Below, piece after piece: positions 7,610-16,719 of a stretch of 64,000 nucleotides of DNA. The stretch lies in assembly GCF_900112955.1 (NCBI RefSeq), contig NZ_FONP01000006.1, positions 1 to 64,000 of the forward strand, given 5' to 3'. Source of the stretch: Peptostreptococcus sp. D1 (lineage in GTDB: Bacteria > Bacillota > Clostridia > Peptostreptococcales > Peptostreptococcaceae). Both the position numbers and the translations under genes were made by a program. The notes below the pieces were generated by a model. It was not told the origin of the DNA, ran no database searches, and saw only the letters and a list, made by a program, of their open reading frames with translations. The first letter of the stretch is position 1, and each line of letters opens with the position of its first letter.

Positions 7610-9601
7610 TTAAAACATCAATTTTTTTGCTTTTTCTACCACGTTTTCAGTTGTAAATCCAAAATGCTTAAACAACACACTAGCTGGTGCAGATGCTCCA
7701 AAAGATGTCATACCAACAACATCTCCATCTATTCCAACATATTTAAACCATGGCATTGTTCCACCAGCTTCAACTGCAAGTCTAGCTCTAACATTTGAAG
7801 GAAGAATTTCTTCTTTGTATTCCTTTGATTGCTTATCAAATATATCCATACATGGTACAGATACCACTCTAACAGATTTTCCTTCCTCTTCTAAAATAGT
7901 CTTTGCATTTATAGCCAATTCTACCTCTGACCCAGAAGCAAGTAAAATTAGGTCAATACTATCCATATTAGATGCTTCGGAAATTACATACGCCCCCTTA
8001 AATGCATCCTTTGATGAGCCTTTTATCTGTGGTAAATTTTGTCTTGTCAACACTATAGCAGTAGGAGTAGATTTTGATCCCATGGCACTTGCCCATGCAA
8101 CTGCAGTTTCAGTATAATCTGCCGGTCTGAATACATTCAAATTTGGAATTGTTCTAAGCATCGCCAGCTGCTCAACTGGTTCATGCGTTGGTCCGTCTTC
8201 TCCAACACCAATACTGTCATGTGTTAGCACATAGGCAACCGGCAATCCCATCAATGCTGCCAATCTGATCATCGGCTTCATAAAATCACTAAATACAAAG
8301 AATGTTGCACAGAATGGCTTCAAGCCACCATGTAAGTATATACCGTTTGTAATAGCTGTCATAGCCATCTCTCTTACTCCAAAATGAATATTTCTTCCCA
8401 ATCTATTTTCTGGAGAGAAGAATCCTTCATTTTTCATCTCTGATTTATTTGATGGAGCCAAGTCAGCTGATCCACCAATCATATTCGGATAGATTTCTTT
8501 TAATTTATTTATTAAATCTCCAGAAACTGCTCTAGTAGCCATTGCCTTTGATTCATGCTTCCAGTATTCCTCTGAATTAATTATATTTTCAACATCTATA
8601 TCTGAATGATACAGATCCCACTGTTCTTTTAATTCTGGATATTCTGTACAATATTTTTCAAACATTGAATTCCATTTATCTTCCTGTGTTGCATTCTCTT
8701 TGGCGATTGAATCATAGTGAGAGTAAATTTCTTCTGGTACATCAAATGCTTCATTGCTTTCCCAGCCCAAGAATTTTCTCAATTCTACTATATTTTCCTC
8801 TCCAAGTGGTTCTCCATGAGCAGATGCCTTACCAGCCTTAGCTGGACAACCATATCCAATCTGTGTTCTACAAATAATTATAGAAGGTCTTTCGAGATCT
8901 GCCTTTGCAGCAGATATTGCCTCGCCTATAGCTTTTAGATCATTTCCGTCTTCCACTATTTGAACTTGGAAACCAAAAGCCTCAAACCTTTTTGCTACAT
9001 CTTCCTTGAATGCTGTCTCAGTATTACCCTCTATAGTTATATCATTTGAATCATATAATACTATCAGTTTTCCTAGTTTTAATGTACCTGCTAATGAAAG
9101 TGCTTCATAAGAAATACCTTCCATCAAACATCCATCACCAGTCATAGCAAACGTATAATGATCTACTACTGGATAACCAGCTCTATTGAACTTAGCTGCC
9201 AAATGTGATTCTGCAATAGCCATACCGACTGCTGTAGATACACCAGCTCCCAATGGACCTGTCGTAGCCTCTACACCAACAGTATGTCCATATTCCGGAT
9301 GTCCTGGTGTAAGATGATCAAGCTGTCTAAAATTCTTTAGCTCATCAATAGTTAGACCTTCATATCCAAACATATGCAATAATGAGTACAAAAGAGCCGA
9401 ACCATGACCAGCAGATAATATAAATCTATCTCTGTTTGACCAATTTGGATTTTGTGGATTGTGATTCATATGATTTGCCCATAATTCATATGCGGCTGGT
9501 GCTGCTCCCAAAGGCAATCCTGGATGTCCCGAATTAGCTTTTTGAATCTGATCAGCAGACAGTATTCTCAATGCGTCCACTGCTTTTTGATTGATATTCA
9601 T
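7610..9601 (-). CDS. tkt: Transketolase
   Basis: A full-length 663-residue transketolase, the thiamine diphosphate enzyme that moves two-carbon units between sugar phosphates in the non-oxidative pentose phosphate pathway. The Pyr and PP domains are in one chain: SGHPGLPLG near 22, the TPP/metal motif TGDGCLMEG near 152, the middle domain with [13 protein letters not shown] near 465, and a C-terminal domain ending [25 protein letters not shown] lies before the ATG. It is monocistronic, with its own promoter and terminator. It supplies erythrose 4-phosphate for the aro genes and joins deoxyribose breakdown products to glycolysis. Confidence 0.97.
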   Translation of the reverse strand: MNINQKAVDALRILSADQIQKANSGHPGLPLGAAPAAYELWANHMNHNPQNPNWSNRDRFILSAGHGSALLYSLLHMFGYEGLTIDELKNFRQLDHLTPGHPEYGHTVGVEATTGPLGAGVSTAVGMAIAESHLAAKFNRAGYPVVDHYTFAMTGDGCLMEGISYEALSLAGTLKLGKLIVLYDSNDITIEGNTETAFKEDVAKRFEAFGFQVQIVEDGNDLKAIGEAISAAKADLERPSIIICRTQIGYGCPAKAGKASAHGEPLGEENIVELRKFLGWESNEAFDVPEEIYSHYDSIAKENATQEDKWNSMFEKYCTEYPELKEQWDLYHSDIDVENIINSEEYWKHESKAMATRAVSGDLINKLKEIYPNMIGGSADLAPSNKSEMKNEGFFSPENRLGRNIHFGVREMAMTAITNGIYLHGGLKPFCATFFVFSDFMKPMIRLAALMGLPVAYVLTHDSIGVGEDGPTHEPVEQLAMLRTIPNLNVFRPADYTETAVAWASAMGSKSTPTAIVLTRQNLPQIKGSSKDAFKGAYVISEASNMDSIDLILLASGSEVELAINAKTILEEEGKSVRVVSVPCMDIFDKQSKEYKEEILPSNVRARLAVEAGGTMPWFKYVGIDGDVVGMTSFGASAPASVLFKHFGFTTENVVEKAKKLMF

Positions 9602-9673
9602 TAATTTTCCTCCTATAATTTAAGCTTTCATCATTTGAAAGCATTACTATCAAAAATATACTTATCTCATTCA

Positions 9674-9702
9674 ATTTTATCATATATAAATAAAATGTTC
9701 AA
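9674..9702 (-). promoter_or_regulatory. Predicted transketolase promoter
   Basis: Minus-strand TTGAAC (9697-9702) and TAAAAT (9674-9679) with 17-base spacing. A short GCTTTCA/TGAAAGC hairpin lies in the 5' untranslated region near 9625-9643. Confidence 0.55.
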
Positions 9703-9862
9703 ATTAATAATTACAGCAGATAGTGTCATTTTTTTATTGATATGTTGAAAACAACAATTGGCATTTATGCTGGTTTTGTGGTGTATTTTTCAAGCTATTG
9801 TCCATTACTCATTTGAATACAACCCGTTTTTTTAGAATATTGTTAATATTTTTCAAAGACAG

Positions 9863-9891
9863 TTGATAGTATTTATCTAAAATGCTATAAT
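9863..9891 (+). promoter_or_regulatory. Strong sigma-A promoter of a small membrane protein gene
   Basis: TTGATA (9863-9868), 17 bases, TATAAT (9886-9891). It lies 38 bases before the start codon of the next gene. Between 9703 and 9862 I see nothing else. Confidence 0.7.
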
Positions 9892-9929
9892 TAAATGTAT
9901 ACTAATTATACTGAGAGGAGGATTGACAA

Positions 9930-10265
9930 ATGCTATCATATTTGCGTATCATTTATAAATATTTGTGTTATCAAGCATTTGAATTTGTTTCTTTTTCGTA
10001 TTCTGTATTAATTAATTTTTTGAATTTTACGCTATCTTTTGGAGCTTTTTTATATATTCAAAATTTAAATATGAGTAATATATCAAAGTCCGTTTTATTT
10101 GCATATGTAATTCTGACTATTTTTTCCATGCATATAGTAAGAAATCATTTTACTTATTCACAAAAAAATAGTATTTTTTTGTTAGGCTATATATTTACAA
10201 TACTTATTATACCAGTATCTTTTTTTATATTTATTTACATTGTTTGGAGAGATAATTATATCTAA
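9930..10265 (+). CDS. Small hydrophobic membrane protein of unknown function
   Basis: A 111-residue protein I do not recognise. It has three or four hydrophobic segments: about residues 24-46, 52-70, 80-104 and perhaps the N-terminus. A cluster with Arg, Asn, Gln and Lys (VRNHFTYSQKNS) separates the last two. There is no catalytic motif. A consensus promoter and a very strong GAGAGGAGG ribosome binding site support expression as a single gene. It ends just before the convergent carbonic anhydrase gene. It could be a polytopic inner-membrane regulator or transporter accessory; nothing in the context decides this. Confidence 0.65.
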   Translation: MLSYLRIIYKYLCYQAFEFVSFSYSVLINFLNFTLSFGAFLYIQNLNMSNISKSVLFAYVILTIFSMHIVRNHFTYSQKNSIFLLGYIFTILIIPVSFFIFIYIVWRDNYI

Positions 10266-10282
10266 AAAATTCAGAATTATAT

Positions 10283-10804
10283 TTATTTATAAGCTTTTTT
10301 CATACTATTAATTTTATAGTTGTCAAGAAATACCATGTATTCTTCAGCATTTTCGATAATTCCCCTGATCTCATCTTCTGTCAGCTTTCTAACAGCTTTT
10401 GCTGGTGAACCAACTATCAATAATCCATCTCCAAAAACCTTGTTGCTTGTCACCAAAGATCCAGCACCGACTATACAATTTTTTCCTATTTTGGCACCAT
10501 CCAAAACTATTGCACCCATACCAATAATCACATTATCATCAATATTTGCTCCATGTATTATGCATCCATGACCTAGTGATACATAGTCACCGAAAACGAC
10601 TTCATCATATCCATGCACTACAACACTATCCTGAATATTACAGTTGTCGCCAAAAGTGATATTACAGCTATCTCCTCTTAGTGATGCATTCGGCCATACA
10701 CTACACCTTTCTCCGAACTTAACTCCACCCACAATCGTTGCTAGTTCATGTATAAAACAAGATTCAGGTACCATCGGTTCCTTATCTAAATATTTTTCTA
10801 TCAT
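10283..10804 (-). CDS. Gamma-carbonic anhydrase family protein
   Basis: A left-handed beta-helix protein of 173 residues built of hexapeptide repeats. The three zinc-ligand histidines of the gamma class are present in VVHGY, LGHGC and IIHGA, with Arg and Asp of the trimer interface in SLRGDSCNI. Such YrdA/PaaY-type proteins are trimeric; some hydrate CO2, others have no shown activity. GTG at 10813 and ATG at 10810 and 10804 are possible starts; 10804 has the best distance from AAAGGG. It starts close after the AlkD-like gene in the same direction and may be cotranscribed with it. Confidence 0.9.
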   Translation of the reverse strand: MIEKYLDKEPMVPESCFIHELATIVGGVKFGERCSVWPNASLRGDSCNITFGDNCNIQDSVVVHGYDEVVFGDYVSLGHGCIIHGANIDDNVIIGMGAIVLDGAKIGKNCIVGAGSLVTSNKVFGDGLLIVGSPAKAVRKLTEDEIRGIIENAEEYMVFLDNYKINSMKKAYK

Positions 10805-10832
10805 ATCCATCACCCTTTTCTAAAATAATACA

Positions 10833-11522
10833 CTATTTTTTCAATGTCTTTAAATATTCCTTCGTATCGTCGTCGATCCTTCTACTTTCTATGGCTTTTT
10901 GAATAGATTTATTGTGTACAAACTTATCCATAGTTTTGCCCTCTATCAGACTAATAGTATTGTCATACTGTTTAATCAAGGCGAAACTAAAGTACCAAGC
11001 AATTGCCATATTGATATAATATTCATCTGACTTTATTGAAGAAACCAGCTCCAACATTTCTGGTAAAAACTCATCATCAAGATAATTATTCATCAATCTA
11101 ACTATCCCATATCTCTTGGTATATGTTTCATCACTTTTAAGCCACTCTTTTATTTTTTTATAAACTTCTCTTGGATATTTTTTAAATATAGGTGGCGAAA
11201 AACTATCACAAGTCGCCCAATTATCAATATATGGAAGAATTTCTTCAGTCATTTTTATTAGATAGTCAAAATCCTTCACTGTACTGAGAATAAAGCAATG
11301 TAAATTATTTTCCTCATAGTATTGATGTGGTAAGTCCTGTAAAAATTCATCTATGTCTTCTCTCTTCGAAAATTCTTTTGCGAGCTTCTTTAACTCCGGA
11401 CTACGCACCCCGATTATTTTCTCTTTATCAATATTCGGTATAAGCTTTGCATTAAAATCTCTATAGCCTAAATCCTGTAACTCAAACAGCCTCGTTTGTA
11501 TTTCTCTTGAAATTAAATTCAT
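10833..11522 (-). CDS. DNA alkylation repair protein, AlkD family
   Basis: A 229-residue HEAT-repeat-like glycosylase of the AlkD type, which removes alkylated purines. Family features are GVRSPELKKLAKE near the N-terminus, DNWATCDSF with the catalytic Asp and adjacent Trp, YTKRYGIVRLM with the DNA-contact Arg, and AIAWYFSFAL. A GTG further upstream is in frame, but GGGAGGA lies directly before the ATG at 11522, which is therefore taken as the start. It is next to the carbonic anhydrase gene with a 28-base gap; no functional link is evident. Confidence 0.9.
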   Translation of the reverse strand: MNLISREIQTRLFELQDLGYRDFNAKLIPNIDKEKIIGVRSPELKKLAKEFSKREDIDEFLQDLPHQYYEENNLHCFILSTVKDFDYLIKMTEEILPYIDNWATCDSFSPPIFKKYPREVYKKIKEWLKSDETYTKRYGIVRLMNNYLDDEFLPEMLELVSSIKSDEYYINMAIAWYFSFALIKQYDNTISLIEGKTMDKFVHNKSIQKAIESRRIDDDTKEYLKTLKK

Positions 11523-11598
11523 TTGTCCTCCCACCTACATTTTTCTATATTTTTTAATAAATATACTTTATAATCTCCTTGAGTATTCTTCGATTATT

Positions 11599-12363
11599 CT
11601 AATTGGTGTCTAGCAATACATCTTTCATATCAAAAAGTCCGTTTTCTTTATCCTTTAGATAGAATATTGCTCTAACAGCACCATTTGCAAAGGATCTATC
11701 TGATTCTGCATGATGGCTAATAGTAATCACTTCGTCGTTGCCTGCAAAAATAACATCATGATCACTGATTATTGTTCCACCTCTGACAGAATGAAAGCCG
11801 ACCTCATTTTGTTGTCTCTTTGAGTTTGGACCGCTTCTTCCAAATGTTGTAAATAAATCTGGATTAGCAGATTTCATACTATTAAAAATCATCTTTGAAG
11901 TTCCGCTTGGAGCGTCCTCCTTCCTGTTGTGATGCTTTTCAACTATCTCTATATCAAAGCCCTTCAACAATTCACAAGCATTTTTCACTATATCCAAAAG
12001 CACATTTACTCCGAATCCAGTATTATGAGATAGCAATATAGGTATCTTTTTCGAAGCATCGTTAATATATCTCTCATCTGATTCAGTAAGCCCAGTAGTT
12101 CCTACAACCAATGGAATACTTCTATCCGAACAAAATTTAACGACATCACGTATATTTTCCCTATTTGAAAAATCAATTACTCCATCACATTCTTCTGACA
12201 CGCTCAATATATTTTTGTATACTTTAAACCCTTGGTGCTCATCTCCATCTGCAGATGCTGATCTAGAAACACCAAAAGCCAAGCTAGTATCTGGATTTGA
12301 CATTATTGAATCATAATTAGCCTTTCCCAATTTTCCATAAAAACCAACTACTCCAAGTTTCAT
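11599..12363 (-). CDS. dapB: 4-hydroxy-tetrahydrodipicolinate reductase (first of two dapB copies)
   Basis: A 254-residue DapB-family reductase of the DAP/lysine pathway. The nucleotide-binding N-terminus GVVGFYGKLGK, the VVGTTGL loop, the catalytic EKHHNRKEDAPSGTS with the His and Lys of the family, and VGFHSVRGGTI are all intact. GGAGGAAC precedes the start. It lies apart from the dap operon, on the other strand, directly after a pseudogene. A second, divergent copy is inside the operon at 16720-17487. Both look functional; the stand-alone copy escapes the lysine riboswitch and may supply constitutive activity for cell wall DAP. That division of labour is inferred. Confidence 0.92.
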   Translation of the reverse strand: MKLGVVGFYGKLGKANYDSIMSNPDTSLAFGVSRSASADGDEHQGFKVYKNILSVSEECDGVIDFSNRENIRDVVKFCSDRSIPLVVGTTGLTESDERYINDASKKIPILLSHNTGFGVNVLLDIVKNACELLKGFDIEIVEKHHNRKEDAPSGTSKMIFNSMKSANPDLFTTFGRSGPNSKRQQNEVGFHSVRGGTIISDHDVIFAGNDEVITISHHAESDRSFANGAVRAIFYLKDKENGLFDMKDVLLDTN

Positions 12364-12424
12364 AATAGTTCCTCCTTCGAAATATAATATTTAACATATA
12401 ATATCTTATACTATCTAACGTATA

Positions 12425-13042
12425 TTATATAATATTTGTCCTGCTTAATAAATGAAAAACCTTTCTTTTATATAAAAACAATGCTTTGAATACATAAACA
12501 GGAACAATTAATACATTCATTATTGTAAATGGACCCGCAACCTCAAGTACAACATCTTCGCCTTGTTCCCCAAGTATTTTACAAGCCTCAAGTACCTCAA
12601 AAATTCTACCGGAATTAAAGTCTATTTCCTTTAATTCCAAAATTTCCTCTGGCTTCGTACAAATATACTCCTTGGCTCTAGGACCTGACTTTTCATCGCC
12701 ATAATTTACAATTCCACCCATTGCCTCTGCTTCTACAGTATGACAAAATGGCAATTCGCAAAATGTCGCATCATCATATTCTTTTATTGCTCCGTCAACA
12801 GCTCTCATTCCAGAGCTTATATTCATTCCGTCTAGTGCTGTACCAGCAGCACAAAAACAACACAGCAGTTGTCCAGATTTTGATAGTACGATTTCTCCGT
12901 TTGTTCCAATATCTATAAATAAAATATTACCTTTCCTATTTTCCAAATTGCACGCATATGCACCTGAAACTATAGCTGCACCAATATAGGCAGACACTGA
13001 GGGTAGACAATGAGTATTTTTTTCATATAAATACCTCTCAGG
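12425..13042 (-). pseudogene. Chimeric remnant: RamA-like ASKHA ATPase fragment fused to a UroD-type methyltransferase fragment
   Basis: The open frame joins parts of two unrelated families. The first part (13042 to about 12775) reads HCLPSVSAYIGA, FIDIGTNGEIVLS and CAAGTALDGMNISSGMRA, the ASKHA core of corrinoid-protein reactivators (DUF4445, RamA/RACo type), without its beginning or end. The second part (about 12775 to 12425) reads LPFCHTVEAEAMGG, GPRAKEYICT, ILELKEIDF and VAGPFTIMN, the N-terminal region of uroporphyrinogen-decarboxylase-like corrinoid methyltransferases, cut before the catalytic half. A GTG at 12997 could start a 190-residue product, but no ribosome binding site is seen and neither domain is complete. 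Such families lie side by side in methyl-transfer gene clusters, so an internal deletion is the simplest origin. Confidence 0.75.
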
Positions 13043-13087
13043 TCAGCCTCTATTTTAGAAAAATTATTTTTTTATTTACATTTTATA

Positions 13088-13116
13088 TTTACAAAACTCA
13101 AAATATACTTTATAAT
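13088..13116 (+). promoter_or_regulatory. Promoter of the lysC-dap operon
   Basis: TTTACA (13088-13093), 17 bases, TATAAT (13111-13116). Transcription from about 13123 would include the whole riboswitch leader. Confidence 0.65.
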
Positions 13117-13170
13117 GAATAACTAACCGATAGGTAGATAATATCTACCTATTAATATAACTAAATACGA

Positions 13171-13339
13171 TTGGATAGAGGTGCAAATGACATCAGTAGT
13201 TTCAAACAATGGGAGCAATCAGTTTGATTCGAAAGGGGATTTTGCCGAAATGATATTAGTATTGCTCGACTGATATCGTTGGAATACTTGTTAACAACAA
13301 GTGTTTTGTCATTATCATAGGATAATGGAGTGCTAACCA
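13171..13339 (+). promoter_or_regulatory. Lysine riboswitch (L-box) aptamer
   Basis: The leader of lysC contains the conserved blocks of the lysine aptamer in order: GGATAGAGGTGC at 13173-13184, AGTAG near 13196, TGGGAGCAATCAG near 13210, GAAAGGGGA near 13231, TTGCCGAAA near 13242 and the closing TGGAGTGCTAACC at 13326-13338. The first and last blocks pair as P1 with one mismatch. Lysine binding stabilises P1 and so holds the CTAACC strand. It controls lysC-asd-dapA-dapB-dapH-deacetylase-alr. The expression platform downstream is unusual; see the two terminators and the duplicated segment. Confidence 0.9.
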
Positions 13340-13378
13340 CATTTTGACTATAATTGTATCAGCTCTATAGATTTATTT

Positions 13379-13412
13379 GACGAATGTTTGGTTAACCACA
13401 TTTGTCTTTTTT
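13379..13412 (+). terminator. First riboswitch-controlled terminator (T1)
   Basis: GACGAATGT (13379-13387) pairs with ACATTTGTC (13398-13406), followed by six Ts. Its 5' strand together with the next bases (TTGGTTA) is also complementary to TAACCACATT at 13334-13343, the 3' strand of P1, giving the expected antiterminator when lysine is absent. Confidence 0.75.
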
Positions 13413-13415
13413 AAC

Positions 13416-13452
13416 ATAATGGAGTGCTAGCCAGATACATTGTCATAATTGT
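13416..13452 (+). repeat. Second copy of the riboswitch switching strand
   Basis: ATAATGGAGTGCTAGCCAGAT...ATAATTGT repeats, with few changes, the segment at 13322-13357 that closes the aptamer and starts the antiterminator. The copies are 94 bases apart and each precedes a terminator. The second copy keeps the CTAGCC strand able to pair with P1, and its TACATTGTC can pair with GACAAATGTA of T2. Confidence 0.7.
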
Positions 13453-13477
13453 CGATAAAAAATACACATGCTAAATC

Positions 13478-13516
13478 AAAGGACAAATGTAGTGAGCTAC
13501 TACACTTGTCCTTTTT
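13478..13516 (+). terminator. Second riboswitch-controlled terminator (T2)
   Basis: A 16-bp stem with one mismatch: AAAGGACAAATGTAGT (13478-13493) and ACTACACTTGTCCTTT (13499-13514), then more Ts. It lies 27 bases before the lysC start codon. Confidence 0.9.
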
Positions 13517-13543
13517 CAGTATAAATTTTGTTTGGAGGTAATC

Positions 13544-14749
13544 ATGAATAAAACAACGGTACTAAAATTCGGTGGATCATCAGTGAGCACTATCGAAAAA
13601 ATCAAGTCAATTTCGACCAATCTGAAAAATAGGGTTGAAAAAGGAGAAAAGCTTGTAGTTGTTGTTTCAGCAATGGGAAAAACCACTGATTCACTACTAA
13701 ATCAAGTAAATCAAATAACCTCAAATCCGGATGTCAGAGAGCTTGATACTCTTCTGGCTATAGGTGAACAAACCACCATCTCACTAATGGCAATCACCTT
13801 AAACGACATTGGTGTTAAATCCAGATCTTTAACAGGTTTACAGGCCGGAATAAAGACCTTTGGTCAGCATACGAAAAGTAAAATTGCCGATATAGATTCA
13901 ATATTTTTGAAAAATGAATTAAACGAATTTGATGTTCTTGTAGTAGCGGGATTTCAGGGGTACAATGAAAATTTAGAAATAACAACTCTTGGTCGTGGTG
14001 GCTCTGATACGAGTGCTGTAGCATTGGCAGCATCATTAAACGCACCATGTGAGATATACACCGATGTTATCGGAGTGTTCAGCACAGATCCTAGAATTTT
14101 TCCAAATGCAAAAAAACTTGAGCAGGTAAGCTATGAAGAAATGTTAGAGCTATCTGCTCTAGGTGCAGGAGTCTTAGAAACTAGATGCGTTGAAATTGCT
14201 AAAAATTACAACGTACCACTATATTTGGGAAAAACACTATCAGAAGAAAAGGGGACATGGATAATGGAAGGTTCAAATTTATTAGAAAAGAAAATAGTTA
14301 CAGGAGCAGCCTTGGATAAGGATATTTTACACGTTACCCTGTCCTGTAAAGATTGTTCAACAATGTTTGTAAAGGATCTCTTCGACAAGCTTGATGAGTT
14401 TGGAGTAAATATAGATATGATTAGTCAAGTGATTTCAAACAATATTATCAACATTTCGTTTACTTGCAAAAATACAGATAGAAATTTCTTAAATAGATCG
14501 TTGGAAAATTTATCTACTAGCTATCCAAATATAGACTGTTCTATCGACTCAAGCTGTTGCAAGGTATCTATAGTTGGATCAGGTATGAGAGATGTAAGTG
14601 GTGTAGCTGCAAGAGCATTTAGAACTCTTTGTAAAAACGGTATCGAATTTTTACAGGTAACAACCTCAGAAATATCAATATCATTTGCACTAAAAAAAGA
14701 CGATGGAAAAGAAGCAATCAGACTTTTGTGTTTGGAATTTAATATATAA
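13544..14749 (+). CDS. lysC: Aspartate kinase
   Basis: A 401-residue aspartokinase catalysing the first step from aspartate to lysine, threonine and methionine. KFGGSS near residue 8 (ATP/aspartate site), TTLGRGGSDTSAVALAA and YTDVIGVFSTDPR are the kinase signatures; two C-terminal ACT domains (about 260-401) carry feedback control. GGAGG at 13534 fixes the ATG at 13544; an in-frame TTG at 13532 overlaps the binding site. It heads the riboswitch-controlled operon and is followed 30 bases later by asd. No second aspartokinase is in the window, so threonine synthesis may also draw on it. Confidence 0.96.
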   Translation: MNKTTVLKFGGSSVSTIEKIKSISTNLKNRVEKGEKLVVVVSAMGKTTDSLLNQVNQITSNPDVRELDTLLAIGEQTTISLMAITLNDIGVKSRSLTGLQAGIKTFGQHTKSKIADIDSIFLKNELNEFDVLVVAGFQGYNENLEITTLGRGGSDTSAVALAASLNAPCEIYTDVIGVFSTDPRIFPNAKKLEQVSYEEMLELSALGAGVLETRCVEIAKNYNVPLYLGKTLSEEKGTWIMEGSNLLEKKIVTGAALDKDILHVTLSCKDCSTMFVKDLFDKLDEFGVNIDMISQVISNNIINISFTCKNTDRNFLNRSLENLSTSYPNIDCSIDSSCCKVSIVGSGMRDVSGVAARAFRTLCKNGIEFLQVTTSEISISFALKKDDGKEAIRLLCLEFNI

Positions 14750-14779
14750 AAATCAATCAGCTTTGAAAGGAGAAAAAAT

Positions 14780-15763
14780 ATGGCAATATTTGCAATAGTA
14801 GGGGCTACAGGAGTAGTTGGAACAAAAATGATAGAAAGATTAGCAGAAAGCGAGCTAAGGGTTGACAAACTATACCTAATGGCTTCTGCTAGATCAGCCG
14901 GAAAGAAAATAAAATTTAGAGATATTGAAATAGAAGTAGAAGAATTAAATGAAAATTCTTTTGATAAAGATATTGACTATGCACTATTTTCGGCAGGAGG
15001 AAGCACATCCCTAGAGTTTGCTCCCATAGCAGAGAGAAACGGTGTAATCGTAATAGACAACTCTAGTGCGTGGAGGATGAATCCGGAAATTGATTTGATA
15101 GTACCGGAGTGTAATAAACCGACTCTTCAGAGAAGGATTATTGCAAACCCTAACTGCTCAACAATTCAATCAGTTGTTCCTCTTAGAGCACTTCACGATG
15201 CTTTTGGTCTATCACATATTAAATACACAACTTATCAGGCAGTTTCTGGCTCTGGTAAAGGTGGTATAGATGATCTTTTAAATGGACAAGAAGGAATTGA
15301 GCCAAAGAAATATCCACATCCAATTTACAACAATGTGTTGCCACATATTGATGTATTTCTTGATAATGGATATACAAAAGAAGAGATGAAAATGGTAAAT
15401 GAAACTAAGAAAATTCTCTCTCTGGACGATTCTGTCGGAATTTCGGCTACTTGCGTTAGAGTTCCTGTATTAAATTCGCATTCAGTTGAAATTGATGTGG
15501 AATTCAAAAAGGAAACCACTGTTGAAGAAATAAGAGAAATATTAAAAAATGCTCCTGGTGTAATTTTGGTGGATAACGTTCAAGAAAATGAGTATCCAAT
15601 GCCTATAAACGCAACAGGAATTGACGAGGTCTTAGTAGGAAGAATAAGAAAGGATATCTCCAGACCTAATGGATTCCACATCTGGTGTGTGGCAGACAAT
15701 ATTAGAAAGGGAGCCGCTAGCAATGCAGTTCAAATTGCAGAAATGATAGAAGCAAGCAAATAA
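14780..15763 (+). CDS. asd: Aspartate-semialdehyde dehydrogenase
   Basis: A 327-residue enzyme that reduces aspartyl phosphate to aspartate semialdehyde with NADPH, the branch point to DAP and homoserine. GATGVVGTKMIERL is the NADP fold; NPNCSTIQ holds the catalytic cysteine; SGSGKGGIDDL and RVPVLNSHSVEI hold the substrate arginine and the histidine base. AAAGGAG precedes the ATG. It lies between lysC and dapA in the lysine operon, but its product also feeds hom at 22.9 kb. Confidence 0.96.
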   Translation: MAIFAIVGATGVVGTKMIERLAESELRVDKLYLMASARSAGKKIKFRDIEIEVEELNENSFDKDIDYALFSAGGSTSLEFAPIAERNGVIVIDNSSAWRMNPEIDLIVPECNKPTLQRRIIANPNCSTIQSVVPLRALHDAFGLSHIKYTTYQAVSGSGKGGIDDLLNGQEGIEPKKYPHPIYNNVLPHIDVFLDNGYTKEEMKMVNETKKILSLDDSVGISATCVRVPVLNSHSVEIDVEFKKETTVEEIREILKNAPGVILVDNVQENEYPMPINATGIDEVLVGRIRKDISRPNGFHIWCVADNIRKGAASNAVQIAEMIEASK

Positions 15764-15796
15764 CAAGAAAATGTACTTGTAAAAAAGGAGAATGTT

Positions 15797-16705
15797 ATGA
15801 CAAAGCTATTTTCGGGAGTTGCAACCGCACTTGTAACGCCAATGTTGGCAAATGGAGATATAGATTTTAAAGCATATGAAAATCTGGTAAAATTTCAGCT
15901 TGAAAGTGGAATAAATGGATTGGTTGTTTCAGGAACAACGGGAGAAGGATCTACCCTTACAATAGATGAAAAATTAGAGCTTCTTAGGATGACTCTATCT
16001 TTAAGAGGATCTAAGTATGATTGTCCGATTATTTTGGGAACTGGTGCGAATAACACTAAATCTGCAATTCAACAGACTATTTCGGCAAAAGAAAATGGTG
16101 CAGATTTTGCATTGGTTGTTACTCCATACTATAATAAGACAAGTCAACAAGGCTTAATCGCTCACTACTATGCAATTGCGGATGTAGCTGATATTCCTAT
16201 TATCCTATACAACGTCCCTGGTCGTACTGGAATGACAATACAACCAGAAACTGTTGTAAAACTAGCAAAACATAAAAATATAGTCGCATTAAAGGATGCA
16301 ACTGGCGATATGAAGTACCTTGCGAAATTAAAAACCTTGTTAGGTGAAGATTCTGATTTTGTTCTTTATAGTGGTGATGATGGTACTTTTTTCGATTTTC
16401 TTACTCATGGTGGAAATGGAGTAATAAGTGTTGTTTCAAATTGTACACCAAAAGCATTTATAAATATCTTCAAGCAATATGATAATGGAAATATCGTAAG
16501 TAGCAGAAATCTACAAAATGCATTAAATCCTCTCATCTCTGCCCTATTCTCAGATGTAAGTCCTACTCCATTGAAGGCTGTCTTGAAATATATGGGCTAT
16601 GGCGATGAAAACTTTAGATTACCGCTTATTCCAACTAATGAAAAGGTTAGAAATAATGTAATTGCCGAATATAATTCATGCTTGAAGCATGAAAATAACC
16701 TTTAA
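15797..16705 (+). CDS. dapA: 4-hydroxy-tetrahydrodipicolinate synthase
   Basis: A 302-residue aldolase-type TIM barrel that condenses aspartate semialdehyde with pyruvate. Signatures are GVATALVTPM at the start, SGTTGEGSTL near 46, YNVPGRTG near 139 with the catalytic tyrosine, and ALKDATGD near 166 with the Schiff-base lysine. AAGGAG lies before the start. It begins 33 bases after asd and 14 bases separate it from dapB. Normal length and motifs. Confidence 0.97.
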   Translation: MTKLFSGVATALVTPMLANGDIDFKAYENLVKFQLESGINGLVVSGTTGEGSTLTIDEKLELLRMTLSLRGSKYDCPIILGTGANNTKSAIQQTISAKENGADFALVVTPYYNKTSQQGLIAHYYAIADVADIPIILYNVPGRTGMTIQPETVVKLAKHKNIVALKDATGDMKYLAKLKTLLGEDSDFVLYSGDDGTFFDFLTHGGNGVISVVSNCTPKAFINIFKQYDNGNIVSSRNLQNALNPLISALFSDVSPTPLKAVLKYMGYGDENFRLPLIPTNEKVRNNVIAEYNSCLKHENNL

Positions 16706-16719
16706 TCGGAGGGAAAATA

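Noticed and set aside
12721-12918. Plus-strand open frame inside the chimeric pseudogene
   Set aside because: It is the complement of the recognisable ASKHA/UroD-type coding text, with no start signals.
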